A stretch of 64,000 nucleotides of DNA. Origin: Talpa occidentalis (Eukaryota; Chordata; Mammalia; Eulipotyphla; Talpidae). The DNA is taken from the NCBI RefSeq assembly GCF_014898055.3, contig NW_023601104.1, positions 41,294,210 to 41,358,209 on the forward strand. The letters run 5' to 3'. Shown one piece after another: positions 33,370-46,739 of the stretch. Both the position numbers and the translations under genes were made by a program. The notes under the pieces are model-generated. The model saw nothing but the letters and a program-made list of their open reading frames with translations, ran no database searches and had not been told where the DNA came from. Position 1 is the first letter of the stretch. Every line of letters starts with the position of its first letter.

Positions 33370-33800
33370 TCCCTTGTTAGAGCCTCTGAATCCCACAGGA
33401 GAGATCTGGCTTCAGGTCCTCTCTGACCTCACCACTTACCTCAGTCTAGTAAGTCCCCTGCCTGCGTACAGTTCTCTCTGCTGGGAACCTCCCTTTGCCA
33501 TACTGACTCCTCCTCACCTTTTACACAACTGCTCATCTGTTATTTTCCCAAGAAGACCTTTCTGACCCTCACATTTGAATCAGGCAGACTCGTTACTCTC
33601 TACCACCAGTCACTCCTTTACTTTGGCCACGTAGCACTGCCCAGAATTTAGAATGATATGTTTACTTGTGGTATTATGTTTGTCTGTCACCCTCATTAAT
33701 CCCATAAACCCCACAAAGGCAGGGACTGTCCCTCCTGTTTGTCCTGTAGCGCCTTTGACAAGCAAAGTGCAGGGCCTGGGTTGGTGTTCAGTAAGTATTT
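33370..33800 (+). mobile_element. L2 LINE 3' remnant
   Basis: Includes CTGGGAACCTCCCTTTGCCA, AGAAGACCTTTCTGACC, GGCAGGGACTGTCCCTCCTG and TTCAGTAAGTATTTGGGGAA in L2 order. Diverged. Confidence 0.6.
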
Positions 33801-34087
33801 GGGGAACAATTAAGAGAATGAAGAGTATGGTGAGAAGGCAGGAGGGTGGTAAAGGAAGAGGGAGGGTAAAGATGGAAGATGGACGGTAAGGGGCGTAGAT
33901 GGCAGTGAGAGAAAGGATGGACAAGAGGACAATGTGCAAGGCTGAGGATAGGGGAGGGGCTAGAGAGGCAAGACCAGGGCCTTTGAGCTGGGCCTTCTTG
34001 GGCTTCCCAAGGAGCTCTGACAGCTGGCCATATTACTTGTAAGGTCTGAAGGCAACACTGGTGGGCAGGGCTAGACTTTATCTTGGG

Positions 34088-34290
34088 GTACAGTCCTAAC
34101 CTCAGATGGTGACAGAGCAGGAGCCAGCAGGGGTTTTGCAAACCGTCCCGATTGCAGCAGGCCAGCAGTCTCACTTGGGACGGGTGGGTGGTGCTAAGCT
34201 TATCTCCCTAGTACAGTCCTAACCTCAGATGGTGACAAAGCGGGAGCAAGCAGGCGTTTTGCAAACCGTCCCGATTGCAGCAGGGCTGGA
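34088..34290. repeat. Direct repeat of ~77 bp with 123-bp period
   Basis: GTACAGTCCTAACCTCAGAT starts at 34088 and at 34211. Both copies run through GTTTTGCAAACCGTCCCGAT to TTGCAGCAGG, with a few substitutions between them and about 45 bp of different sequence in between. Confidence 0.85.
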
Positions 34291-36335
34291 TGGCCCAGCC
34301 AGGGCCACAATACTAGGTGTGGGGGCAACAGAGGTTTGGACAGTGTGGGGCTTCAGGGTGAAGCTTGGTTTGTGGAGTATGGGAGACGGACCCAATCTGT
34401 AGGGCTTACCTCTACCTACCTTTGATTCCTGAAGGGGAGGCCATAGCTGTGTAGGTGGACCCCTCTCTGTTAGGAAGCCTTTCCCTCAAATCTCCCTATG
34501 TACTCTGAAGCTAGAATTGATGGCTAGTTGCAGCCAATTGCCTCTGAAAATACCCCCATCTCTCCCGTGGGGTAGCTTTTGGGGAATTTCTTATGCACCA
34601 TGGAGGTTTTTCTGAGACCAGGAAGCAGCTGACAGAGGACAGCCAGGAGCTCTGTCCAGGCTGGACCATTGGCACTTTAGAGCAGCCCAAGCTGAGTTCT
34701 GTGAACAGAGGTCTGCTGTCTGGGCGCCAGTGAGGTGACAGGAAGTGACTGGCCTGTTGAAGAGGAGGCACACAGCCGCTCAGCCCAGCAGATACACCCC
34801 CCTCCATCCAAGTCCCCTCACTGGCCTGGGGCAGGGTGGGGGGGTGGAGGTGAAGAGGCCCCTTTCCACCTCCACAACCCCAACCGGGATCTTGCAACAC
34901 CGGGATGGGGGCCCTGGGGGCCCAGGCGTGTGGCAATCTGTGGGGGTGGTGTGGGAGGTGTGCACCGAGGTGGGGAAGCGGCTTTCACAAGCAGCCGCCA
35001 CCCCGGGCTGACCTTGGCAGCCTCACCTTGGGCTGCTTCCTCCCTCTACGTGGTAAGACCAGACAGCCTGCCTTCTCCCCAGCTGCTTTCCTGGGGTCCA
35101 CGATTCCATCTCTCAGCTCAGGACTCTCTCATCCTCACCCCTTCATAAGTTTTACTTAAGAGCTGTGAATTCTAAAGCAGTAAGAATGCATTGTGTGTGC
35201 TGTTTGGGCCTTGGTTTGCTGTTTTTCCAGGCCAACACCTTTCCCCAGGCCTGGCAGAGGAGGGGCTAACTGCCCTTGAGGTGCAGCGGGGGACACTTTC
35301 CTGCTGCTTCTTTCCCTGGTGGCAGTGAGAGGATGATCTGGGATATGGGACACCTGCGCTCCACCCCACCCCAGTTGCTCAGGGGACAGTCCTTTCCTCA
35401 GAGGGACTGAAGAGAGTCATTTGCAGCTCTGCCTGGAAGAAGGGAGGTGTTCTTGCCACCCCCTTCTCCTCTTCCTCAGCTAGCCTGACTGGGCTGACCT
35501 TGGCAGCCCAAGCTGCCTGACTACTTAGGGCCTTTGCATTTGCTCTCGCCTGTGCTCACCCTTCCCCCCCAGTTTGGCACATCTGCCTTCTTCTTGAACA
35601 TTTTTAAATGTCACCTCCTCAGAAAGGCCTTCCTTGATTACCCAGCTAAAATAGCCTCCCTACCTCCTTGTTTATTTAGACTCCCTAGTGGGCATAGTCA
35701 AGCAGGGTAATTAATGAATTTAACATAGAGGTGCTTTCTAGAGGTGTGAACGAACCGGATTAAGGAAAAGCAACAAGCAGTGGTGAAGCAGGCAGGAGTC
35801 CCATGGGTGGGAGCTGTGGGGAGTACTTGTATGGTGGGGTATTGGGGGATAGATATCTACCTTTGTCTCCTGCTGCCCTCCCTTCGCCTGGAATACAGCA
35901 AGACACCCACTGGGCAGGAAGTCACCTTAGTGGGGTGGAGGGGCAGGGAAGACCCTCAGCACATTTGTTCATGGCCTTTTTTCCTAACCCCTTCAGCACC
36001 TTGCAAGAGCCTGGCATGGAGAAGATGTTAAACAAATACTTGTTGAATAAATTGCTTTGGCCCAACCAGTTGAAGTCAAGTTAAAAGACTCATTCATAAA
36101 GGGTGACTTTTGGCTGCCTGGCATCTCCCTGGGATATGATCTGCCGTAGAGGCGCTCTTCTCACCACGGGTCTGCGGTGCTTCTGCACCCTCAGTGCCAG
36201 CCTTCACCAGGCCCCCATGGGAAGGGAGGGGCCTGAGATATCATACAGTCCAGAGCTGTGGGAAAGTAGTTAGGGGTGGATGCTGAAGCAACCTAGGTCC
36301 CATCACCCAGAACCTTGAAAATAAGTCAAAGGCCA

Positions 36336-36596
36336 GGGCCTCCCTGCTGGCACAGGGGTTAAAGTCAGCACTATGAAGCTGTGGGCAGCTACTGTGGCAT
36401 GAGTTCGATCCCCAGCCAGGGAGCTGACCCACATCACGCAGCAGACCTCTCCTGACTCACCTGCTGCTCCCCTCAGCAGTGTATTTCATTGGATCCACCA
36501 GTTCTGCTTCCCACTCTCTCTCTGGTGAATCCTCTCACCCCCACGCCTCTGGCCTACACCCCAGTTCTTGTATGCATAAATAAATCTTTAAAAAAA
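36336..36596 (+). mobile_element. tRNA-derived SINE, older subfamily
   Basis: Sense copy flanked by ATAAGTCAAAGGCCA and ATAAGTCAAGGGCCA. Confidence 0.9.
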
Positions 36597-36958
36597 AATA
36601 AGTCAAGGGCCAGTGGTCTTCGGTGGAGAGGAGGAAATCCGGGGGTTGAGTCACTCACCGTGTTCTGTACAAACCTCCCTTATGCAACCCATTCCCCTGG
36701 GCTAAAAGGAAGGTTCAGGATTCTCCCAGGTTTCCACAGAGGGGGCACCTCCCCCTCTGACTCAGGTGCCTGGTCAGGGGAATAAACCATCTATCCAGGT
36801 TGGGATCTATACATTCACCAGACCCGGGGCAGCGAGATCCAAGACACAGAAGTGGGGAGATGATAACTGAGAGACTCAGAGGCAAAGGCAGGAGAGGGAC
36901 TGAGTTCAGATGGGGACAGCTCTGACATGGGAGGGAGATGGGGGTGTAGAAAGGCGGG

Positions 36959-36980
36959 GGGAGAGAGAGAGAGAGAGAGC
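36959..36980. repeat. (GA)n microsatellite
   Basis: A short run of GA dinucleotides after a G-rich stretch in the LMLN2-CEBPE interval. Confidence 0.85.
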
Positions 36981-37542
36981 AAATAAGAGTGTGCTGGGAG
37001 GATCCTGACTCTGGGTCTCTCCCTCTCTGAAATGTATCCCCAACTCGGCCTTTCTCTGAAGCATCTAGGGGACTAACCCTTATTATGTTCTGGGTCTCAG
37101 TCCCAGAACTCAGGCAATGCCTGATTATTTATTGTATGGGGTTATCAGTCAACCTAGTGCAAAACACAGAGGAGTAGAGAGACCGAGGAAGGGACAGAAG
37201 GTTTCTTGTCCCCTCTGGCCCTCAGCCCCTTTATCAAATGTGGCTCACTCTATCTTGCCTGTCTGAGAACAAAGTCCACCAGATGATCTCTTGAGTTCTC
37301 TTGCAGCACCTCCTGAGATTTGTGATTTTACGGTGTTCATTTTGGTTCTACTCTAACCAATAGGGTAGAACAAGGTAAGTCCCTGCCCCTCTCTGAAGCC
37401 TCAGTTTCCTTGCCTGCAAAATGAGATGTTCAGAGGAGATCTCTGAGGTCCTTTCAGTTCTAGAAAATGGGAATAAGCACACATATTCCTGTTTACCGTG
37501 TCCTGTTTTCTGTAAACATAACTCTACTATGAGGCCACCAGA

Positions 37543-37660
37543 CTCCCATTTTGCAGATGAGGAAACTGATGCATGGAGAGAAGTAAGATCTTGCTCAAGA
37601 TCACACAGCTAGTAAGCCGCAGACAGGATCCACTCCAGCTCTCTAGCAGTGTCCTGTCAC
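37543..37660 (+). mobile_element. MIR SINE remnant
   Basis: The core TTTGCAGATGAGGAAACTGA and CAAGATCACACAGCTAGTAA are diagnostic of the mammalian-wide MIR. Confidence 0.8.
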
Positions 37661-37677
37661 GCTCTTGGGCTAGACTT

Positions 37678-37950
37678 CTTTTTTTTTTTTTTTTAAAGAT
37701 TCATTTATTTATGCATACAAGAACTGGGGTGTAAGCCAGAGGCATGGAGGGTGAGAGGATTCACCAGAGAGAGCGGGGAGCAGAACAGGCAGATCTATTA
37801 AAATACACTGCTGAGGGGAGCAGCAGGCAAGACAGGAGAGGTATGCTGCACCATGTGGATAGCTCCCTAGCCTGCGGGGGATTGAACTCATGCTGCAGTG
37901 GCTGGGGACAGCTTGATAGTGCTGTCTTTAACCCCTGCACCACCAGGGAG
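37678..37950 (-). mobile_element. tRNA-derived SINE, older subfamily
   Basis: Antisense copy with a T16-type tail, flanked by CTCTTGGGCTAGAC and CTCTTGGACTAGAC. Inserted directly after a MIR remnant. Confidence 0.9.
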
Positions 37951-38674
37951 GCTCTTGGACTAGACCTCTAAGAAAAGGAAAACACTTCCAACCTGGGACT
38001 TTGCTGGCACCAGTGAATTGTCAACCTCATGGTCAGTTTTTTCAGGTACAAACTGGTTTTGAGGTCATTTGCAAGTGATTTGTTCCCTAAGCACTCAGAT
38101 TCTCAAGCTTTGGGGAACCTGAGCCCAGGAAATAAGGGCTAAAGATGGGAGCAGGTTGATGGAAACCTGGGGGGAGGGGTTCAATCTTATAGCTGAGGCA
38201 ATGGAACTGAAGAGAAGGCATCAAGGCTGGATCAAGTGCTAAGGGGCCATAGATATGTCAAGCCATCTGGAATTTTCTCTTGGTCACCTGGGGCCAGAGC
38301 TCCCAGAACTTTACCTCCAGGTAAAAGAGCAGGGCAGGGTCAACAGGCCTGACATGCTGGACTGGGTGGGGTCTCCCCACAAGCTACAGAGCTCTGTTAG
38401 GATGGTATCCAGAAGCCAATTCAATGGGGTAGAGAGGGGAGATGACCTCAGTGTCTAGAAGGGCAGAGTGGGCCCAGAGTGGGGGTGGGAGGAGAGCACA
38501 GTGCCTGAGTGATGTGTTAGGGAAGGGCTGTGAGCAGAGTATCTTGAGAATATTTCCAAATATTAAGGCATGAAACTAGAGGTGTGCTGACCCAGCCACA
38601 TGCATTCCCTACCCTTGGAGTACCCCCAAGCCACACATACACTGTATAGCCCCAGCACCAAGTCATAGTGCAAT

Positions 38675-38680
38675 TTTATT
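38675..38680 (-). terminator. CEBPE poly(A) signal
   Basis: TTTATT on the plus strand reads AATAAA on the CEBPE strand, 188 bp after the stop codon, giving a short 3' UTR. Confidence 0.7.
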
Positions 38681-38868
38681 CAGCCACAGAATTAATATGC
38701 TAGGTTCTGCCCCCCTCCCACCCCCCCTCCCCACTGTTGCCACCCGTTGCCATTTGTCCATGGTCTATGTCTCAGGCTCCGCCTGTGAGGGGACCTAGGG
38801 CCCCAACAGGGAGGGGATCCTCAGGATTGGACCAGACAGGGAGCCAGTGCACAATCCACCAGCCAGGC

Positions 38869-40689
<1,821 letters not shown>

Positions 40690-41560
40690 TTAGCAGGTGG
40701 GGGCGCGCTTGGGTTATGGTCCAAGCCAGGGTTCCAAAGTGCTAGGAGGTGATGCTTCTGGGAATGTCTGCCCCTCCTGCTGAGTCCAGGGTGTCCAGAG
40801 GTCTCCTCCCTCCAATTTCCAGCGTTCTGTGCAGAATGAAGTGCCAAATCAGAATGAAGGGAGAAAAGCCTTTTCCAGGGCCGACCCCCAGGCTTGTCTG
40901 AGCTCCTCCCTTGACACACCTCCCTCTGGGTCCCCCACAGTGCTGAGCTCCACCTACCCCCAAGGGTAGCCCCACCTCCCAGGGCGTTCTCCAGGGTGTA
41001 GGTCAGGGGGTGTTGTTGAGTAGTTTAGGAATCAGTGATAGATTCTGGGAATAGGCCATACATAGGGGCCTGTGTCGTGGCCCAAAGCATGCTCATTTGC
41101 TAAGATTTTGCATGAGGTTGTGCCATGGCCCAAATCCTCACGTGTTTCCAGCCCTGGCTAGCTTTAGCAACCTGGCACAGTCCCCAACTGCCTGGCTTGG
41201 CTGGTCAGGACTTGGGCCCTGTGCCTCAGGCTCAGGCAGGCTGTTTGGCCCAGGAGCTGACAGCCGCCTTCCCCTGGTGGCTTCAGTGCCTCTCCTCCAG
41301 GCCCTGTGCTGCCAGAGCCTCAGTCTGGCGCTCTGCCACATTTCCTGTGCCCAGCACAGGGCTTAGGCATTGGCTGCAGCTTGCTTTGCTCTTTCCTTCT
41401 ACATGGCCGTTCTCTGACCTCGATGCATGTCTCTTGGGTCCACTTCCTCTTATGAGGCTTGAGAACCCTTCTCTTTTGTCATCATCTCTTCCTGGAGCTC
41501 TGTTTCAGGGTGTCTAGGAGAAGCCCAGGGCTCATCTCTGCATTTTTTGTTCTCGTGAGC

Positions 41561-41562
<2 letters not shown>

Positions 41563-41597
<35 letters not shown>
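41563..41597. repeat. (GT)n microsatellite
   Basis: About 17 uninterrupted GT dinucleotides upstream of CEBPE. Confidence 0.95.
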
Positions 41598-41598
<1 letters not shown>

Positions 41599-42046
41599 TG
41601 GGGGGAGTCCTCCCTTCCCTTTCCTTTTTCCTTTGGGAACTCCCTGCCCCCCTCTGGCAGAGGCCCAGGCTGTGGCCTTGCTTTTACTTGTCAAATTTAA
41701 TCTACAAAAGCAACTTGAGGTTCAGTGAAAAGGAGAGGACACTGGCTCCTGCTGTTGGGCCCTGTGGGGGCAGGTATCTTAAGTCAGGCACACCAAGGCC
41801 TGGCCACAGTGGGGCATAAACAGAGGGGATATATGTGGCATCAAAGACTAAAATAAAAGATGCAAATACAAACAGGGCTGCCTATAGGCAGGCAAGTTAC
41901 TCCTCTTAGAGTCTCCCAAAAGCATTCTATGCATGATCTGAGCTACTTTTTCTGAAATTCTGACCTGGAATACAGAGACCTGTATGTGTGCACCAGAGAG
42001 AGATCTCAGTCACCAGGTGGGGAGATTTCTGCTTGCTCACCATTTT

Positions 42047-42322
42047 GTTTTATTTATTTTTTAAGATTTATTCATGCATACAAGAACTGGGGTACAGGCC
42101 AGAGGTGTGTGTAGGGGGGGTGAGAGGATTCACCAGAGACAGAGAGGGAAGCAGAACAGGCAGATAGACTGAAATACACTGCTGAGGGGAGCAGCGGGGA
42201 GTCAGGAGAGGTCTGCTGCACCATGTGGGTATCTACCTGACCGGGGATAGAACTCATGCTGCAGGGGCTGTGGCCAGCTTCGCAGTGCTGTGCTTAACCC
42301 CTTGCGCCACCAAGGAGGCCCT
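42047..42322 (-). mobile_element. tRNA-derived SINE
   Basis: Antisense copy with a perfect 14-bp duplication TTGCTCACCATTTT (42033-42046 and 42323-42336). Confidence 0.92.
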
Positions 42323-42663
42323 TTGCTCACCATTTTAAAGGACACTGTGGCAAACAAGTACCAAAGCAAGCTGAACTGCTTTAGTTTTATGGCACTGTCT
42401 TGTCAACCACCAGGTGGCAATATTGCTTCAAACGCTGATTTTGAATGAGGGTAGTGGTGAGGAAGATGGTGGACAGCAGAGGGCAGCTTTCTAGGGCCCT
42501 GGCACCAGGCAACTTGCTGCTGGACTTCCAGAAGGTGGAAGAGGACACATGGTGGGAATGGGGCTTGCAGTACAGTTTCAACCACCAATCTGGGAGTTGT
42601 CAGGGAGAGTGGGTAGACGAGAATCAGCTGCCAGGGCCTATCTCAATGGGGAATAATTCTATC

Positions 42664-42890
42664 CCATGGGGCTTTCCTGGTACCCTAGGGGTTGTCTCAA
42701 CACTATCATCACAAACCTGAGTTAGATCCCTGGCCAGGGAGCTGACCCACATGGTGCAGCAGACCTCTCCTGTCTCTCCCGCTGCTCCCCTCAGCAGTGT
42801 ATTTCAGTAGATCTGCCTGTTCTGCTCCTACCTCTCTCTGGTGAATCCTCTCACCGCCCCCCTCCACCTCTGGCTTACACCCCAATTCTT
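42664..42890 (+). mobile_element. tRNA-derived SINE, tail replaced
   Basis: Sense copy with a degraded head (CTTTCCTGGTACCCTAGGGG). It stops after CACCCCAATTCTT and runs into the tail of an antisense copy (42891-42931). Confidence 0.8.
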
Positions 42891-42955
42891 TTTTTTTTAA
42901 TCCATTTATGCATACAAGACCTGGGGTGTAAACAAAGCTAAAAAAGACAATTATA

Positions 42956-43237
42956 GGGCCTCCCTGGTGGCGCAGCGGTTGAGCGCTGGGTTGTGAAGCT
43001 GCCCGCAGCCTCTGCAGCGCCGGTTCGATCCCCGGCTGCTCCCCGGCCACCGCAGGAGGGTCCCACATGGCGCGCAGACCTCTCCTGCCGCCCGCTGCTC
43101 CCCTCAGCAGTGTACTTCGGTCCTTCTGCCTGCTCTGCTCCCTGCTCTGACTCTGGTGAATTCTCTCGCCCTCCCGCGCTTCTGACTGTACCCAGAGCTT
43201 GTATAAATAAATAAATAAATCTTTAAAAAAAAAAAAA
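42956..43237 (+). mobile_element. tRNA-derived SINE, full-length young copy
   Basis: The best-preserved copy. Its head carries an A-box-like GGTGGCGCAGCGGTTGAGCG and a B-box-like GGTTCGATCCCC. The tail is AATAAATAAATAAATCTTT plus about 18 A's. Perfect 15-bp duplication AAAAAGACAATTATA (42941-42955 and 43238-43252). Confidence 0.95.
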
Positions 43238-43461
43238 AAAAAGACAATTATAAATCATAGACACACTGCAGGGGAGGAGGAGGGAGAGGGATCAGAAGGA
43301 GGGAGGGAGGAGCACAGGGGACTGAGGTGATGGTGCACGGGTGCCTTGGGGAAGGAGACTCTATGGGGACTACACCTGAGGGGCTGGGGGAAGCAATTAT
43401 TGTTTAAAAATGAACAATGATGTTAAAAAATAAAATATAATATAATTTTTAAAAAATGAAA

Positions 43462-43705
43462 AAAAAAAAAGAGCTGGGGCATAGGCCAGAGGTTGGGGGA
43501 GGGGTGAGAGGATTCACCAGAGATGGAGTGGGGAGCAGAACAGGCAGATCTACTGAAATACACTGCTGAGGGGAGCAGTGGGCGAGTCAGGAGAGGTCTG
43601 CTGTGCCATGCGGCTTAGCTCCCTAGCCTAGGGAACTTGTGCTGCAGTGGCTGCAGATAGCTTGATAACACCAACACTTTAACCGCTGTGCCACCAGAGA
43701 GGCCC
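43462..43705 (-). mobile_element. tRNA-derived SINE, antisense fragment of a nested cluster
   Basis: Antisense body from GAGCTGGGGCATAGGCC to CCACCAGAGAGGCCC without its own T-rich tail. It may be the remainder of the copy whose tail lies at 42891-42931. Confidence 0.78.
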
Positions 43706-44639
43706 GCCCACCCCAGTTCTTCTTCATAAAAACAATAATAATTAAAAAACTCTATCCCCTCTTAAGTTTGAAATAATGGTTAAGGCCTTGCATTTTCTGG
43801 TGTGCTTTTTCAGTTATTGAAAATTATACTTTTCCATTCTATCCATTTCCCTGTGAGCTAACCAGGAAGGTGAGCAAGGAAACCCAGTATTTTTGTTAGG
43901 GGGAAATAATGTCCTGAGCTAATCCCATACAACATTTTCGTCCCAATCTTTTGAACAAAGAAAACATGGCTAAGAGGCTGAGTTGCCCAAGGTTATCCAA
44001 GGATGCTATCTTGCTCTTGGAGGGAAATGACAGTGAGCTTGTTATTGAAACCCCAGGCCTGAGAGGATAGGGTAAGGGGAAGCTGATGACTTAGAGAGCC
44101 TTCTTTGCTCAAGGTCAGCCCCTTTGGGATACAGGGACTATGTCAGCTGTATCCTGGCTGAACTGGGTGCTGGAGGAAGCAGGAGGAGTGCAAATAAGCA
44201 GGAGGAGAGCAGGCAGGAAATGAGAAAGTCGCAGCTCTGCCCATGTGGAGATAAGAGATCTCGGGCCCCTCACCTCCCAGACGTTGCTGGCACATGATCT
44301 GACATCAGTGTTTCCAGTAACCAAGGGGTTTTTAGGAGCTGTTGTCTGGGCATGGGAGGCGAGGGCGATTGACAGGAAGCAGGGGGCGGGCAGTGCCCTT
44401 TGAGGGATAGGGGAGGGGGTCGTTGGTTCTTGTGTTCCTAGATTTGCTCAGGAGCAGAAGCAGCCTTCCTTGGTCAGCAGGCTCTTTTTCTCCTAGCTGC
44501 TGCACAATCTTCCTGTTGGATATACACACACCTCTTGACAAATGTATGTGCATCACCTTAGTGACGCTGTAACAGCTCTCAGTTCCGATACTACCTCCTT
44601 TACCACGTCTTTCCAGTAGGGTGCATGGCGGTGCTGTGT

Positions 44640-44770
44640 CAGAGGGAACTGGGCTCAGATTCTGTCTCTGTCACGTACTAGCTCGGTGACCTTGGGCAAG
44701 TTCTTTAATCTTCCTAGTAAAATGTCAGTACGAATAGTAATGCCTGCCCTGTGGGCTTGTTTAATCAAAC
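44640..44770 (+). mobile_element. MIRb SINE remnant
   Basis: CTAGCTCGGTGACCTTGGGC and the following AAGTTCTTTAATCTTCCTAG match the MIRb body. Confidence 0.75.
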
Positions 44771-46739
44771 TTTGAATAAGATTATGTAGGGCAAGATACT
44801 GGTCTCAGCAAATAGTCACCTCCTCCTCAGTTCCTGACTGGTCATCCTGGTTTATCGGTGTCCTGTAAGCAGACGCACTATCTGCAGCCTCATCTGACAC
44901 CTCCATTTGAGGAGCGTTTTTGAGCATGGAGGTACTGGGCACTACACATGCTCTGGGGGATCAGGCTCTGCCTATGGAGACCCCTGCCAGGCCCCCCAGT
45001 CAGCCATGCCGAGACAGGCCCACGTGTATGCTGTGTGCCTCCTCCCCCCCAGACTCTGGTCCTTGAAGGTAGGGAGAGAGCCATCCTTTCCATCTCTTCA
45101 GCTATGGTGACCAAATTGCCTGAATTGAAATTCAGTGCTGGTGGACTGACACATGTGGATATTCTTATGGAGATGACAAAACAAGTTATTTGCACTAGGT
45201 GCTGACTTGGAATTCAGGAATATAAATTTGCTGTTCCCACAGTGTATAGCAAAATCCTTGGACCCAGTGGTTAGGAAACAGTTTGCTATGTGGCTATATT
45301 AATACGTAAGTGCCTAAGCAGTCATCTCCAAAAGGTTCCCAAATTGCCTAAGGTCTGAGTATCTGAAATTCCTAGCATTAAAGTGACTGGGTTAAAACAA
45401 GGTAAAGGTCTAGGTTAAAAATAAATGCATGTGGCTCGGGAGGAGACCCACATTTGAACATGTGACGGGGTGAAAAGATCAGCAAGTGTCACCTTACCCA
45501 GCGAGAGGGGTGCCCCCCAGGATTAGTGTCTCCAAGAAGGGAGAGGTGTTGGGGAGTCAGTGCTGCATGTACCAGAATAGGCAACAAGGTGGAGACCCCA
45601 GGCAGCCCAGGGAAAGAAAAGTATGTGTGCTGGGCAAATAGGGGTCCCCCTGGGTGGATATGAGGCTTGGAGAATGGCCTCTTGCATAAGACCTGCCTCT
45701 GCCCGTTTTGCCCTCACAGCCTTGGGCTGGGAGATAGAAGAGCTCTTTGAGATTAGGTTCAACCTTTCTCCCCCCCTTCTCTGAAAATGCTTACTAGGTT
45801 AAGTGACTTGCCCAAGGACACACTGCTGTTTAGTGTCTGTGCCCTGTGAAAGGCGAGTCTCCAGTCTCGGGCTAGAATGCCAGCCACTGAGCAGGGGGTG
45901 CTGAGGCCAGGCCAAGACTGCGAGTGGAGGCATCTTGCCTGCCTGTGTCCTCAGAGTGTCCCAGATGGTGAAGGGTGATGTCTTAACCCCTTCTCCTCCC
46001 CCACTCCATGTCTGTCAGCAGTGCTGGCTCCAGAATGATGCCGTCCCAGGACAGGCAGCTGGGAGGGCTGCCCAGAGAGGAGGTTGCTCCAAGCAAGGTC
46101 TGGTCTAATCCACTCAACTTCCTCCAGCAATTAACGCAAAGCACCAGGAGGTATTTGTCCCTATCTTAACTGCTTCCTCCTTTGTCTTAGTCCAACAATC
46201 CTAGTCTTTCCTCCTCTGGGAAATCCTCCTCTTGGAAAGCTCTCGACAGCTGAGTGGACCCACCTTGCCTGCACCCACTCCCATCAGGACCCTTGGACAC
46301 CACTGGTTGCTCTCCTAAGTCCCCTCTGCCTCTGTCCACAGGCTCAGGCTGCCCCTTCCTCTTCGGCTGTCCAGGCTTGAGAGGACTTTGCTGACTGCGC
46401 TTTGAGGGACCGCCCTGCCTTGGCTTCCCTCCCTCAGCTGGGTCCTGTCGCCCCCATTCCCTGCTTGGACAGGGCTGTTTCTTCCACCCAGCTAGTCTGT
46501 AGGCTCTCAGCTTCGTGCCCAGAGCAGGCACGTAACACTCATGACTTCACAGAAGAAATGAGAATGTTTTTGGTTTAGAATGGTGGCTGCTTGAATGTGG
46601 CATTTGAACGAGGTGGTGGAGAGCAGGCCTTTGGGAATGGCATCTTGGAAGGGACCTGGCAAGCAGATACTCCCGAGTAAGATAGGAAATGCCTGGATAC
46701 TCTGTCTCAGATGGTCATTTAATTATCAATAACGCAGAC

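Larger units (their letters stand above)
29181..38640. other. Intergenic region between LMLN2 and CEBPE
   Basis: About 9.5 kb with no supported gene. It holds four or five SINE copies, L2 and MIR remnants (about 29790-29830, 30040-30120, 31600-31860, 32330-32400, 33370-33800, 35530-35650, 35990-36060, 37543-37660), a polypurine tract at 32430-32700, and a duplicated block at 34088-34290. Short open frames here have no family features. Confidence 0.65.

Noticed and set aside
41563..41600. CRISPR-like or structured array
   Set aside because: It is a plain (GT)n microsatellite. No repeat-spacer structure exists anywhere in this mammalian window.
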